Position numbers and translations under genes: made by a program. Positions 44,882 to 55,614 of a stretch of 64,000 nt of DNA are shown here, piece after piece (within the stretch, counting starts at the first letter, position 1; each line of letters starts with the position of its first letter). Source of the stretch: Craterostigma plantagineum (taxonomy: Eukaryota; Streptophyta; Magnoliopsida; Lamiales; Linderniaceae). The notes beneath the pieces were generated by a model, which worked only from the letters and a program-made list of their open reading frames with translations, was not told where the DNA came from and ran no database searches. The stretch spans positions 1 to 64,000 of the forward strand of contig JAPQWV010001061.1 of assembly GCA_027422505.1 (NCBI GenBank). The letters are read 5' to 3'.

Positions 44882-46590
44882 CTACTTCACCATTTCTGAA
44901 ACACCAATCAAGTCCAAGCAATGCTTGAACTTGGAAACTGGAAGAGCCTTCGTAAACATATCCGCAAGATTATTCTTCACGTTGATCTTCTTGATAAACA
45001 CATTCTTATCCGCAACGATATCACGAATAAAATGATATTTGACATCAATATGCTTAGTCCTTTCGTGATACATCTGATCCTTGGTCAAATGAATTGCACT
45101 TTGACAATCAAAGAAAATAGTAATAACTCCCTGATTCCGGGTTAATTCGCTGAATAACCCGATCAACCATAATGCTTCCTTGATCGCGTCAGTAACTGCC
45201 ATGTATTCTGCTCAGTAGTATATAGCGCCACTACGTGCTGTGGAGTAGCTTTCCAGCTAACTGCACAACCTCCAATACAAAATACATAACCAGTAAGAGA
45301 TCATCGTTTATCGAGGTCGCCTGCGTAGTCTGAATCGACGAAGCCAACAAGAGTGTCACTGTTTCTGCCGAACTCCAAACAAAAGGTTAGCATACCCTTC
45401 AAGTATCTGAGAATCCACTTCACTGCTTGCCAGTGTTCTTTTCCTGGATTAGCCATATACCTTCTAACAACACTAACAGCCTGTGAAATATCAGGACATA
45501 TACGTACCATTGCATACATAATGTTGCCGAGTACACTAGATTAAGGAACTCGTGCCATGGCTAGCAAGATGAGTGCTGACTGATTTGGCATCGTTCACGC
45601 GAAATCTCTCCAAAACCTTCTTGAGGTAATTTTCCTGGGTCAGGTGTAACTTACCAGCTCCTCTATCACGTTTAATCTCCATACCAAGAATCTTCTTAGC
45701 TGCTCCTAAATCCTTCATTTCAAATTCATTGTTTAATAAGGCCTTCAATTGGTGAATTTCTACAAGATTCTTAGCTGCAATGAGTATGTCATCAACATAT
45801 AACAATAGAGAAATGAACGAACTGTCATTTAACTTCCGAAAGTAAACACAACTTGCTACTGGAGAAACCATGACCCAACATGAAAGAATCAAACCGTTTA
45901 TACCACTGTCTTGGAGACTGCTTTAATCCGTATAAGGATTTCTTCATTAAACAAACTTGGTCTTCTTTTCCTTCAACTATGAAGCCTTCAGGTTGCTTCA
46001 TATAAATTTGTTCATCTAAATCGCCAGTAAGAACGCCGTCTTGACATCAAGCTGTTCTAACTCCAAATCATACATGGCAACGAATGCAAGTAATACACGA
46101 ATAGAGCTATGTCTAACGACATGTGAGAATACATTATTAAAATAACACCTTGTACCAACTATAGCCTTTCGCGACTAATCGTGCCTTATACCTTGCATCC
46201 TCAGAACTAGCTAAACCTTCTTTTTCTTAAAGATCCACTTACATCCGACTATTTTCTTTTACTTCGACAGCGTCACAAGAATCCATGTACCATTCTTGTG
46301 CGGAGACCCCATTTCTTCATTCATCGCTACCAGCCACTTATCAGAATTTACATCACTTATTGCGTTCGAATAGGTACAAGGTTCGCGGCCTCCACCTGTT
46401 TCTTGTGCCACTGATAAAGCATGTAGTCGAATCTCCCGTCTATCCCTATCTCTGGCCATAGAATATTCCTCCTCGGCGCTTTCATCTTCAACAGGATCTG
46501 AATCAGGTCTGGCTCTGCCTCATCTTGATCTGTTGAACTCGTCGCAGGCTCATCTGAAAAATCTTTGTTGATCTCTAGATCCACCTTGTT
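44882..46590 (-). pseudogene. Copia 2: reverse transcriptase and RNase H, frameshifted
   Basis: Reading the minus strand, 46584-46259 holds the linker and RT start (YSNAISDVNSDKWLVAMNEE and GTWILV). After a gap in other frames, 45892-45536 carries SLLLYVDDILIAAKN with the catalytic YVDD intact. It continues with NNEFEMKDLGAAKKILGMEI and LTQENYLKKVLERFRV. Next, 45519-45301 has RYMANPGKEHWQAVKWILRY and VGFVDSDYAGDLDKR. Finally 45202-44882 ends RNase H with KEALWLIGLFSEL, SAIHLTKDQMYHERTKHIDV and LADMFTKALP and a stop at 44882. Frameshifts between blocks disable the polyprotein. The match is to the TNT1/Tork branch. Confidence 0.88.
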
Positions 46591-46609
46591 GTGTACACTA
46601 TCCTCACTT

Positions 46610-47015
46610 ATTTTGGCTTTTTTACCCCATATTGTAGGGTGGATATAAAAAAATATGCTCGAATGACCCCTTGAGAATGTATATAACCCTATTCTGCCCT
46701 GATCCGGTATGAAATGAACTTATAATCATGGAATCGACTCGATAATCAAATTATAAGTTCACAATCCTAGCCCCTTCCCGTTCCAAATCTGGGTCAATAC
46801 AAGCAAAAACATATCTGAACAAGGTTCTTTGCAAAATTGTGCTCCATCAAGAACTCCAACAATTTCTTTGTTTTCAACGCCTCCTAGTTTCCAGAAATTA
46901 GTCAAATTCGAATTAAATTCTACTAAATTATTAAATGATAATAATGAAAGTGGGCCGTTTCTTTGCAAAATTGTGCTCAATTTCATATGTGGCAATTCCG
47001 CCAAGATCTCTTCGT
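46610..47015. other. Foreign segment inside copia 2 between integrase and RT
   Basis: Copia homology (FIINRDVTFDESSM near 47080) stops at about 47015 and resumes near 46610 with the charged linker before RT. The sequence between is AT-rich, has an antisense 110-codon frame of unknown type, and contains a 20-bp direct repeat at 46825-46844 and 46960-46979. It is likely a small insertion. Boundaries are approximate and no target duplication was confirmed. Confidence 0.45.
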
Positions 47016-48300
47016 TAGTTCTTTTCTTTATTAGAAGAATTAGTAGACTCTTTTGAAGAATGTAACATAGAAGACTCGTCAAAAGTAACATCTCTGTTAA
47101 TTATAAATTTGGGTGACTTGGGATCAGGATTATAAAGTCTGTATCATTTCACCCCTGAAGCCTAACCTAGAAAAATACACTTCTTAGCTCTAGGCTCTAA
47201 CTTTCCCTCGTTTACGTGCATATAAACTGAGCACCCAAATATTCTTAAGTTGGAGTAATCAGCAGGAGTACCTGACCATACTTCCTCAGGAGTCTTGAAA
47301 CTGATCGGTGAACACGGTGAGTGGTTGACAATATAACATGCTGCGGTGATAGCTTCAGCCCAAAAACCATTTGTCAACCCAGCGTTGGAGATCGTGCATC
47401 GAGCTCTCTCTAAAAGCGTCCGATTATGCGCCCGTTGACACCATTTTGCTGAGGCGTCATTCGATGTCGAGCAATGACTTCATTCTTGCAAAATTTGTTG
47501 AACTCGCTTCCGCAAAACTAAGCCATTATCTGTCCGCATGCGCTTGATCTGTTTTTCTGTCTGCTTTTCAATCAAAGATTCCATTGTTTAAATGTTAGAA
47601 AATATCAGTTTTCTGTTTAAGAAAATAGACCTAGACTTTCCTCGAAAAATCATCAGTCACATATATCTTGCACCACCTTTGGACGGAACACGACATGGAC
47701 CCCATACATCATAATGAATATAGTCCAAAGTACCTTCTGTCTTGTGGGCTGCTGGCGAATTGAAGCTAACTTGTTTCTGCTTCCCAAAAATACAGTGTTC
47801 GCAAAAGTCCATCTACTAGTACTTTGACCACAAAGTAGGCCCCGCTTGCTTAAAATCGTCAAGTCTTTTTCTCCCATGTGTCCAAGTTGCATATGCCATA
47901 ATCTCGTGGTATCAACCTCCGGGGATGTCGAAACTGCAGCGGAACCTGTAACAGTAGTTCCCTGCAAAATATATAAATTTCCAGACCTGCAAGCTTTCAA
48001 CACGACAAGGACACCTCTGGCAATCTTTAAAACTCCACCTTCACTTGAGAACTTGCACCCTTGAGATTCAAGTGTGCCTAAAGAGATAAGATTTCTCTTC
48101 ATATCTGGAACATATCTGACTTCTGTGAGCGTTCGGATGATTCCGTCAAACATCTTGATCCTACTGTGCTTTTGCCAACAACTTTACACAGAGCATCATT
48201 TCCCATTAAGACATATCCACCATCAAAATTTTCATGTGGAAAAACAATCCCGATGCCGACTTATGTGGTAAGAACAACCTGAATCAAAGATCCACTCATT
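47016..48300 (-). pseudogene. Copia 2: protease, GAG-pre-integrase and integrase, frameshifted
   Basis: From about 48300 downwards come the protease end, then EVRYVPDMKRNLISLGTLES and LWHMQLGHMGEKDLTILSKR (48110-47840), the zinc-binding GAG-pre-integrase motif with paired histidines. An integrase stretch is split over frames. The end, 47377-47162, reads MTNGFWAEAITAACYIVNHS and KTPEEVWSGTPADYSNLRIF, then GCSVYMHV and CIFLG. These domains process the polyprotein and insert the cDNA. Multiple shifts make them non-functional. Confidence 0.83.
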
Positions 48301-48399
48301 ATCAGACCTAGCAATATTTGTAGTTGCTACAAAAATAGTTCCGTCGCTCTCATCAGCAGCTAAACTAGCTTCGACGGGCTTATTAAATTGTTGATTATT

Positions 48400-49147
48400 T
48401 TTCTCCTTATTTTTAATTTAAAACAAGCAGCTTTGATGTGACCCTTTTTCTTGCCAAAATTATAGACTTTATTTCTGTACCTGGATTTCGACCTTTCTTT
48501 AGATCTGCTAGTTTCAGCGTCTCTACGTTCTGGTCTTCCCCGTGCAAAGAGGCGTTCTGCCTGACTACCACCTGTTTCTCCCGTAATATTCCTGTCTATC
48601 TGTTTCTTCGATTGTAATGCAGATTTAACACTAGAAGATGATAGTATCTTTTCCCATATATTATAGTGTCACGAAAATGCTTTAAAGATGATGGAAGGGA
48701 ACACAACAATATTATGGCATGATCTTCGTCCATCACTTTGACTTCTATGTTCGCCAAATCAATAATGATGGAATCGAATTTATCGATATGCGAAAGAATA
48801 GAAGTACCTTCCGTCATTTTCATACTGTATAGCTTATGCTTTAAATAAAGTCGATTCTCCTTATTCTTCATGTAGATCGCTTTTAACGCATCCCACATAC
48901 CCATGGCCGTCGTCTCCGTGGCAACTTATTATAAAACCTCGTAAGAGAGATTTAAGATAATAGCCTATATGGATTTCTTGTCCAACTCATTAAATTGAGC
49001 GCCTTTCATTTCCGTAGGTTTCTTCTTTTCTCCTTCAAGCGCCACTTCACAACAGTCTTGTATGAGTATGGCATCCATCTTGAGACTCCACATTGCAAAG
49101 TTTACATTTCTGTCGAACTTGTAAATTGACATTTTTGTTATCGCCAT
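48400..49147 (-). pseudogene. Copia 2: gag, interrupted
   Basis: The start codon is at 49147. The first 60 codons include KFDRNVNFAMWSLKMDAILI and a stop at about 48965. Homology continues in another frame (48904-48596) with MGMWDALKAIYMKNKENRLY, LKHKLYSMKMTEG, and LANIEVKVMDEDHAIILLCS followed by LPSSLKHFRDTIIYG. The pattern is the UBN2-type capsid protein of Tork/TNT1 copia elements. A basic region near 48500 resembles the remains of the zinc knuckle. The internal stop and shifts disrupt it. Confidence 0.85.
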
Positions 49148-49170
49148 GGTGGCTAAAAAATAAATCGGGT

Positions 49171-49184
49171 TGGCTCTGATACCA
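49171..49184 (-). other. Copia 2: primer-binding site, initiator tRNA-Met type
   Basis: The plus strand reads TGGCTCTGATACCA, so the element strand has TGGTATCAGAGCCA, three bases inside the 5' LTR. Confidence 0.92.
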
Positions 49185-49821
49185 ATTTGTTAGGATATGT
49201 GGAAATCCCCAATAAAAATATTTGCTCGAAAAATGGCAATAATAAATAAAAGAGACGAAAAATATGGACAGTGAACACGAGATTTACGTGGTTCGGTCAG
49301 AATGACCTACGTCCACAGGCCGGAGGGTAGAACTTCTTTATTATGTGGAGTGATTACAGACACGACACTGACGTGATACAAAAGCAGCTACACAACTAGA
49401 AATAAGCTACAAAGAAAATGGTATGAGACGAGAGAGATCTTGTTGTATCTGGTGGTGTTCTTTTCTTCGATTTATCTACTATTTATAGGCATACATCGGC
49501 ATTGATTTTGCATGTAAACTGACAAGTAATCAAAACAGCCATCTTTGATCGATGAATTTGGCGCAGCTTTCTTTTGCTTTTTTTTGTATTAGGCTGTGAC
49601 GCCCAGGGCCGATGACGGCGGGGAGTGATCGCCGGTGCCAGAGAGGTGCACAGACAAGGAGCGGCTCATGGCAGCTTCTAGACGAAGGGGTGCATGAACG
49701 AATCGATCCGACACCCGAATGAGAGGGGATCCCGAGACTGACAATGTGTGGGCGTGTCAGGCTAAGAATAAGAGAATTGATAGTACTACTCATATCATCA
49801 AGGTCGACCTACCTTTTCGGG

Positions 49822-49920
49822 AGTCCATCTCTAGAAACTCCAAAGTTAAGCGTGCTTGACTTGGGGCAATCTAGGGATGGGTGACCCCCTGGGAAGTTTG
49901 CCCAGGGTGCGTGTGAGCGA
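49822..49920 (+). ncRNA. 5S-rRNA-like Pol III segment in Cassandra LTR 1
   Basis: CATCTCTAGAAACTCCAAAG, TTAAGCGTGCTTG and ATGGGTGACCCCCTGGGAAG correspond to the internal control region of plant 5S rRNA, covering box A, the intermediate element and box C. In Cassandra this supplies a Pol III-type promoter. The segment is diverged (for example CTTGACTTGGGGCAATC), so it is not a functional rRNA gene. Confidence 0.85.
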
Positions 49921-50322
49921 GGACGAAGCACGCTGAAAGGTTAAATGGTGATACAGTGGGGCCAGACTATCAGTCGGAGTGTGGTGGACCCAACCCCACT
50001 GGTCCCGGTAGGGACCGATGCTATAGTGACGCATAGTATGGGACGGGACGTTACAGCAGAGCACAACCTCTCACAGAGGCGGAAGCTGGTGGGCATGTGA
50101 CGCCGGGGCCGATGAGGGCGGGGAGTGATCGCCGGTGCCAGAGAGGAGCACGGACAAGGAGCGGCTTCTGGCAGGCTTCTAGGCGAATGAGTCATGAACG
50201 AACCGATCCACACCAGAATGAGAGGGGATCCTGGGACTGACAATGTGTAGGCGTGTCAGGCTAAGAATCGTATAAGAGAATTGGTAGTACTACTCATATC
50301 ATCAAGACCGACCTACCTTTTC

Positions 50323-50415
50323 GGAAGTCCATCTATAGAAACTCCGAAGTTAAGCGTGCTTAACTTGGGGCAATCTAGGGATGGGTGACCCCCTGGAAGT
50401 TTGCCTAGGGTGCAT
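50323..50415 (+). ncRNA. 5S-rRNA-like Pol III segment in Cassandra LTR 2
   Basis: This is the same segment as in LTR 1, with small differences: CTCCGAAGTTAAGCGTG is closer to the genuine 5S sequence than CTCCAAAG in LTR 1, and CTGGAAGT has lost one G. Confidence 0.85.
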
Positions 50416-50633
50416 GTAAGCGATGACGAAGCACGCTGAAAGGTTAAATGGTGGTACAGTGGGGCCAGACTATCAGTCGGAGTGTGGTGGGCCCAACCCC
50501 ACTGGTCCCTAGGGACTGGTGCTACAGTGGCACACGGTATGGGACGGAACGTTACATAGGCGCCCACTTTTCCTTTCCAGCTATATTAGTTGAATTTTGA
50601 ATGGTCAAAGAAGCAAGCTCACCTAAAAGAAAG

Positions 50634-51240
50634 CACATCACTTGAAGTAGTTTGAAGGGAACTCTAGGGGTTACATCCGACTTATTCTTTCATATATACG
50701 ATATCGTGTGAGGTGTTGTGTATTAAGAATAATACTAGACGTGTATTTTACAACACAATAATTTTCGTTCTTAAGTTAGATCGCCTATATATGTTTATGC
50801 TTCTCTGACTTATGCATTTTTTGTCGATATGTTTTGGATTATGATGTTGGTGGATGAATGATATTAATACTGTCGATGTGTTTGATATTAATATTGTTGG
50901 TAGATGAATGATAGTAATACCGTGATAATGTCGTGTTATTGCTGGTGTTCCAATAAACTGTTTTGGATTGTGCTTGTAGATGGATTATGATATTAATAGA
51001 GGTACTACAAACATCTATATATTGGTAGTACAATTTAGTGTAAGCTCTCAGGTCTTATTTACACATGAATCCACGTGTTTTCGATAATGTAACACATGGT
51101 ACGATAGGATACTACAAGTAATATGTGCAGGGTATTACACTGGAATATTTGATACTACAAACATCTATGTATTTGTATTACAAATTAGGGAAAACAGTTT
51201 TTATGATTTAGTGGGTTTCGGGTAGTTAATTGCATGATAT
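50634..51240. repeat. Start of the GTACCA-rich repeat field
   Basis: AT-rich DNA with variants of ATATTGTTGGTAGATGAATG, then around 51035-51190 a copy of the 'CTCTCAGG(C/T)CTTATTT' repeat. That repeat recurs at 51440-51540 and 53425-53540. Frames are meaningless. Confidence 0.6.
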
Positions 51241-51548
51241 CTATCATTTGTATCAATATTGGTGGGTTAACATTTAGAATTAAGGATTATTACATTGAAA
51301 CACTAACTTTCGTTCCACTTACACTATACTAGTAACAACATTTTACTACACAGTCAAGATTTTTGATCTATTGAAAGTTAGTGTTTATGTTTTATGTTAC
51401 CATGCGTTTAATTTCTATTATGTACCGTATTGGAAAGCTCTCAGGCCTTATTTGCTCAAGAATCTACATGTTTTTTATAATTAAACATATGGTACGACAA
51501 AGATTCTTCTAATAACCTACGAATGGTACTACACTAACATATGTTCTG
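51241..51548 (+). repeat. ~300-bp direct repeat, left copy
   Basis: Shares ATCAATATTGGTGGGTTAA, TTTAGAATTAAGGA, ATACTAGTAACAACAT, GTTAGTGTTTATGTTTTATG and TTACCATGCGTTTAATTT with 53245-53540 in the same orientation. The two copies flank the palindrome. Confidence 0.8.
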
Positions 51549-51559
51549 GTACTACAAAC

Positions 51560-53119
51560 ATCAATATATTGGTATTACAATATGGGGCAACTTCAATTAA
51601 ATCCCTCTTCCCCTATTTTGTTACACATAACTCCCCATTCCATATAATTTATTAGCAAACTCCCTAAATCAAAACAATCTTACACATAACTCCCCATGGA
51701 CGATTTTGCCCCTCTATTATTGTAGTACCAATATACGTATGTTTGTAGTACCTCATAGACGATTTTGCCCCTATTCATTTCCGCACCCTTACCCAAACTT
51801 GTAGTACCAATATACGTATGTTTGTAGTACCAATGTATAGATGTTCGTGGTACCATTTCGTGATCCTATGCATGATTTTGCCCCTCTACTAATTTCCACA
51901 CCATTTTCTTTCCTTACCCAAACTTGCAGTACCAATATAAGTATGTTTGTAGTACGAATGTATAGATGTTCGTGGTACCATTCCGTGAGCTAGGGCAGTA
52001 CCATACGTAGGTTACTTGTATCTTTTCCATACCATGTGCTTAACTATCGCAACTCCTACCCTAAATTGTAGCACCAATATATATATACTCATATATATAC
52101 TATATATATATATAGTATATGTTATACCAATATATAGATGTTGCGTGTGTACCGTATTGTATGTATAGTACATAGTGGTACCTATGGTAGTAGAGTAGTA
52201 CTTATAGTACCAATATCTATGGTAGCCGTCACGAAAAATTTTTCAGATGGTGTCGAAAAATTCCTTACCAAAATTTGAAGTACCAATATACGTATGTTTG
52301 TAGTACCAGTGTATAGATGTTCGTGGTACCATACCATGAGCTAGTGTGGTATTATACGTAGGCTACTTGTGCTGAGCACATGGTACGGAAAAAGATACCA
52401 CAAGTAACCTACGTATGGTACCACACTAGCTCACGGTATGGTACCACGAACATCTATACATTGGTACTACAACCATATGTATATTGGTACTTCAAGTTTA
52501 GTTAAGGAATTTTCGACGCCATCTGAATTATTTTTGGTATGTGACCGTTGCCATAGATATTGGTACTACAAGTAACCTACTCATGATACCACACTAGCTT
52601 ACGATACGGTACCACGAACATCTGTATATTGGTAATACAAATATATGTATATTGGTACTACAATTAGGTAGGAGTTGTGATAGTTAAGCAAATGGTACGG
52701 AAAAGATACTACAAGTAACCTACGTATGGTACTACTTTAGCTCACGCAATGGTACCACAAACATCCATACATTCGTACTACAAATATACGTATATTGGTA
52801 CTGTAAGTTTGGGTAAGGAAAAGAATGCTGTGGAAATTAGTAGAGGGGCAAAAATCGTCCATGGGCTCACGGGATGGTACGACGAACATCTATACATTGG
52901 TACTGCAAGCATACGTATATTGGTAGTACAAGTTTGGGTAAGAGGTCTGTGGGTGTTGACAGGTTTTTGGTAATGTTGTTGTTTTATAAGGCTAAAATTG
53001 TCCATTAGGTAGCTATGTGATATAAGAGTTTGAAATGGAGAATTGATGATATAAAATAGGAAGGAGGGAGTTAGTTGATAGATAATTTGGGAAATGTGGA
53101 TTTAGTTGTAGATTTGCCT

Positions 53120-53159
<40 letters not shown>

Positions 53160-53175
53160 TACTACAAATTAACCT
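51560..53175. repeat. Large imperfect palindrome built of GTACCA motifs
   Basis: The left half is largely the reverse complement of the right half around a centre near 52377. Near the centre GAACATCTATACA and GGTACCACACTAGCTCACGG pair with GATGTTCGTGGTACCA-type words. Further out, ACTACAATTAGGTAGGAGTT pairs with AACTCCTACCCTAAATTGT, and GTGGAAATTAGTAGAGGGGC with GCCCCTCTACTAATTTCCAC. Dozens of copies of (A/T)TTGGTACTAC or GTAGTACCAAT occur in both arms. No coding sequence or transposase is seen. A foldback-type element or a segmental inverted duplication would fit. Confidence 0.8.
53119..53156. repeat. (TA)n microsatellite
   Basis: A run of about seventeen TA units in the outer right arm of the palindrome. 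Confidence 0.9.
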
Positions 53176-53244
53176 ACGCGTTTTGCGACGCCGTTCGAAT
53201 TATTTTTTGATCCGTGATAATGCTACCATAGTTATATGTACTGC

Positions 53245-53540
53245 ATTGATCATTGATATCAATATTGGTGGGTTAATATTTAGAATTAAGGAATATCACA
53301 TTGAAACATCAACTTTCTTTCTACTTTTATGATACTAGTAACAACATCTTACTAAACAGTAAAGATTTTTATCAGTGAGGAAGTTAGTGTTTATGTTTTA
53401 TGTTACAGTATGTTTAATTTTGTAAGTTCTCAGGCCTTATTTGCACAAGAATCTACGTCTTTTCTGTAATTAAAAACGTAGTACAAAAATGATACTACAA
53501 GTAACCAATGCGGGGTACTACATGAGCATATATCTTAAAG
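53245..53540 (+). repeat. ~300-bp direct repeat, right copy
   Basis: Same family and orientation as 51241-51548; the two enclose the palindrome. Confidence 0.8.
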
Positions 53541-54462
53541 ATCAGAATGGATATTGAAGGCTTTTGTCATCATCAATCATACTATTCGCGGCATACGGCC
53601 ATCAAGGCAATAATCGAGACTTGCCTAAGTTGGACTTATCTACAAAAGTGAAAGATAAACTATTAAGCATATCAAGAAAAGGATCTGTTTAAATTCAGAA
53701 ACTCATATCAAGCACCCGATTCTCTCCAACGGCTAATTGCCATTTATTAAGACATAAAGTTTGTGTACAACTAAGCATACCATTTGTACTTAAAAAGCAT
53801 AATTAATGCTATGAATTTCTACACGTATCAGAGCAGGAAAATTAACATCGCTCTTTGTACATAAGCGAGAAAAAATCATGGCAGAATAAAAAAAACCAAC
53901 CCATTATACCTCGTCCAGGCTTACTTCCATGATCCCAAACAGACGAACTTCATCAACTCGGCTAGGGCTGTTGTTATCGCTCTTAAAAGGGAAACAAAAA
54001 AATTGATATGTCACTAGCCCCAAAACAGATGTCGGCCCTGAAATAGCTCCTCCTGCGCGACTACTACCTTTATGGATGGTCGCGGCCCCGATCGAGTCGA
54101 AAGATACCCGGAGGAAGGTGATGACGTCGAACCCACACACCTCAACCGAGAATGGCCCTGTGATCGCCGACGGCGGAAATTCTAGACCGCAGACAGAGAC
54201 GAGGGGAGCTCTCTTCGATGCGAGAACTGCAAAAAGAGGGACACAAACGAGACAGATGTTGGTTACTCCACGCACATCTCCGGCCTAGGCACGACGGTAA
54301 AGGTGAATACAGTGAAAATCGTTTCAAGCGCAGCCTAAGAGCACATGGTGATGGGGAAATTCACAGCCGCGATGGTTTTCCAGAGAGAGAAGATTGGGCC
54401 TATAACTCCAATCCCATTTTCTTATAAACGGGCCTGCTGAGTTTCATGAAGCCCAACATGTT
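53541..54462. other. No recognised gene; GC-richer island at 53.9-54.4 kb
   Basis: From 53900 to 54430 the composition is GC-richer than the flanks. A 123-codon minus-strand frame (53904-54275) and a 70-codon plus-strand frame (54076-54288) overlap. The plus frame is hydrophilic (SKDTRRKVMTSNPHTSTENG), the minus frame is hydrophobic. Neither shows a known domain. It may be an exon fragment of a host gene or a transposon piece. Confidence 0.35.
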
Positions 54463-54467
54463 GAAAG

Positions 54468-54866
54468 TGTTATTTTATTTTTGTGTATAATGATTTATGT
54501 GAGGAACGAGTAATTAATTTGGTGAGGAGGAAGGATTTGTGGGTGTCAGAGAAACCTTTTTTTGACATCTGTAATACATGGCACACTGCTCGTGCCTTCT
54601 CTTTTCCTTTTTTTTTACTCACTCGCACTTTTAACATTGCATGCATAATATATATAGCAGATACTAGCAGTGATTGGTCAAAGGATAACTACTACAAATT
54701 GCTACCATGCGTGATCTATATTTCGGCTGTAGATTTGATTTGTTTTTGACTGGGTTGGCTATATGATCTTACCTTTGACTTCTTGGCACATATCCTATCT
54801 CGTTGGTTTATGTTATTATTATTTTTCTTATTTTCTTGTGTGTGGCTTGATTGAGATTATCTAACA
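54468..54866 (-). repeat. 3' LTR of the pol-less copia-like element
   Basis: It starts TGTTATTTTATTTTTG and ends ATTATCTAACA. It is nearly identical to the right LTR. Confidence 0.9.
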
Positions 54867-54963
54867 AATTCTCCCCTTAATCTCAATTTCTTTCTTTATT
54901 ATTATTTTTTCTTATTTTCTTGTGTGTGGCTCGATTGAGATTATCTAACAAATTCTCCCCTTA
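54818..54963. repeat. Tandem duplication of the LTR/polypurine junction
   Basis: An ~85-bp unit with TTTTCTTATTTTCTTGTGTG, TGGCTTGATTGAG and ATCTAACAAATTCTCCCCTT is present twice. The second copy has CTCGATTGAG. On the element strand the duplicated AAGGGGAGAATTTGTTAG is the polypurine tract with the LTR start, so the element carries two candidate plus-strand primers. Confidence 0.85.
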
Positions 54964-55610
54964 AACTTAACTCTTTTTCGTGTATCATACGTTGCGGCTC
55001 GCCACTTGGCATCTTTAATTGCCTTCGTAATTATCTCCATATTTGTTGTCCAGCCGTACTCTCCAGTTACCAGAAAGCTTGGTGAGTCGGCGACCTTATC
55101 GTGGATGACCATCTCTTCTACTTCCCTAGTTTCGTCGTCTAGATTCATCTGCCCTTTAGTGATGAAGACCAACTTCCTTTATCGTATTCTTTCAACTGCA
55201 CGACTGCATATTCGTCGATCGCATCAACCGCATGTAAAACTTTGTAGCACTTCTTCATCGGGCTTTCGAAGTGTAGAGAGCTATCTATAGCCTTTTCGCT
55301 TTCGTCGGTGCTATAATAAATATAGGAATGTTTTTTCTTCCACCTTCGGGACGTAGCCCGCCAGGCGTGTCGGCTCGTCGCCTGAATCAGGAATGTCGAA
55401 CCCTTCGTACTCTTTCTCGTTGTTCACGAGCGCATCGCCTTTTCTGAATTTATTTGCGACCTTCTCCACGACCTTCACACGATCTTTGTCGTGCCCAATA
55501 TCCGCGGGTGTGTCGATTGGATCCTTATCTCCGGATCGCTTGGCCTTCCTTGGCATCTCTAGGGTCTCCTTCGTTGGTACATCAGTCGCCTCTTTGGTCA
55601 CGAGGTCATC
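54945..55610 (-). pseudogene. Downstream coding part of the pol-less element, unidentified
   Basis: Two minus-strand frames follow the Hsp70-like part: 55601-55311 (KRSGDKDPIDTPADIGHDKD, KVEEKTF) and 55172-54945 (EVEEMVIHDKVADSPSFLVT, DAKWRAATYDTRKRVKFK). Both are hydrophilic. I do not recognise either. They may be a further captured piece or a shifted continuation of the same reading frame. They end at a stop just before the polypurine tract. Confidence 0.4.
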
Positions 55611-55614
55611 GATC

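Larger units (their letters stand above)
49595..50556 (+). mobile_element. Cassandra TRIM retrotransposon
   Basis: Two direct LTRs of 461 bp (49595-50055 and 50096-50556) flank a 40-bp internal segment. Both begin TGTGACGCC and end ACGTTACA. Flanking TAGGC repeats (49590-49594 and 50557-50561) give a 5-bp target duplication. The LTRs contain a 5S-rRNA-like stretch, the hallmark of Cassandra, a TRIM found across vascular plants that encodes no protein and depends on other elements' enzymes. The internal part is unusually short; only CAGAGC remains of a tRNA-Met primer site (50057-50062), so this copy is probably unable to start reverse transcription normally. Confidence 0.93.
44326..50628 (-). 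mobile_element. Ty1/copia element 2 (Tork-like), with Cassandra insertion
   Basis: The element lies on the minus strand with LTRs at 44326-44796 and 49188-50628; the latter is enlarged by a Cassandra TRIM. The flanks are GAAAG at 44321-44325 and 50629-50633, a perfect 5-bp target duplication. The termini are TGTT...AACA. The primer site is at 49171-49184, and a polypurine-like AAGGTGGAGATT precedes the 3' LTR. Gag, protease, integrase, RT and RNase H follow in copia order. Many frames are broken. Confidence 0.93.
49188..50628 (-). repeat. Copia 2: 5' LTR, split by Cassandra
   Basis: The two LTR parts are 49188-49594 and 50562-50628. Together they match the left LTR over their whole length; the TAGGC at the insertion point is duplicated (49590-49594 and 50557-50561). 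The outer end reads CACCTAAAA instead of CACCCAACA, a small divergence from the left copy. Confidence 0.9.

Noticed and set aside
49822..50415. Genuine 5S rRNA genes
   Set aside because: The 5S-like parts are diverged and lie inside 461-bp LTRs with target duplications, which is Cassandra.
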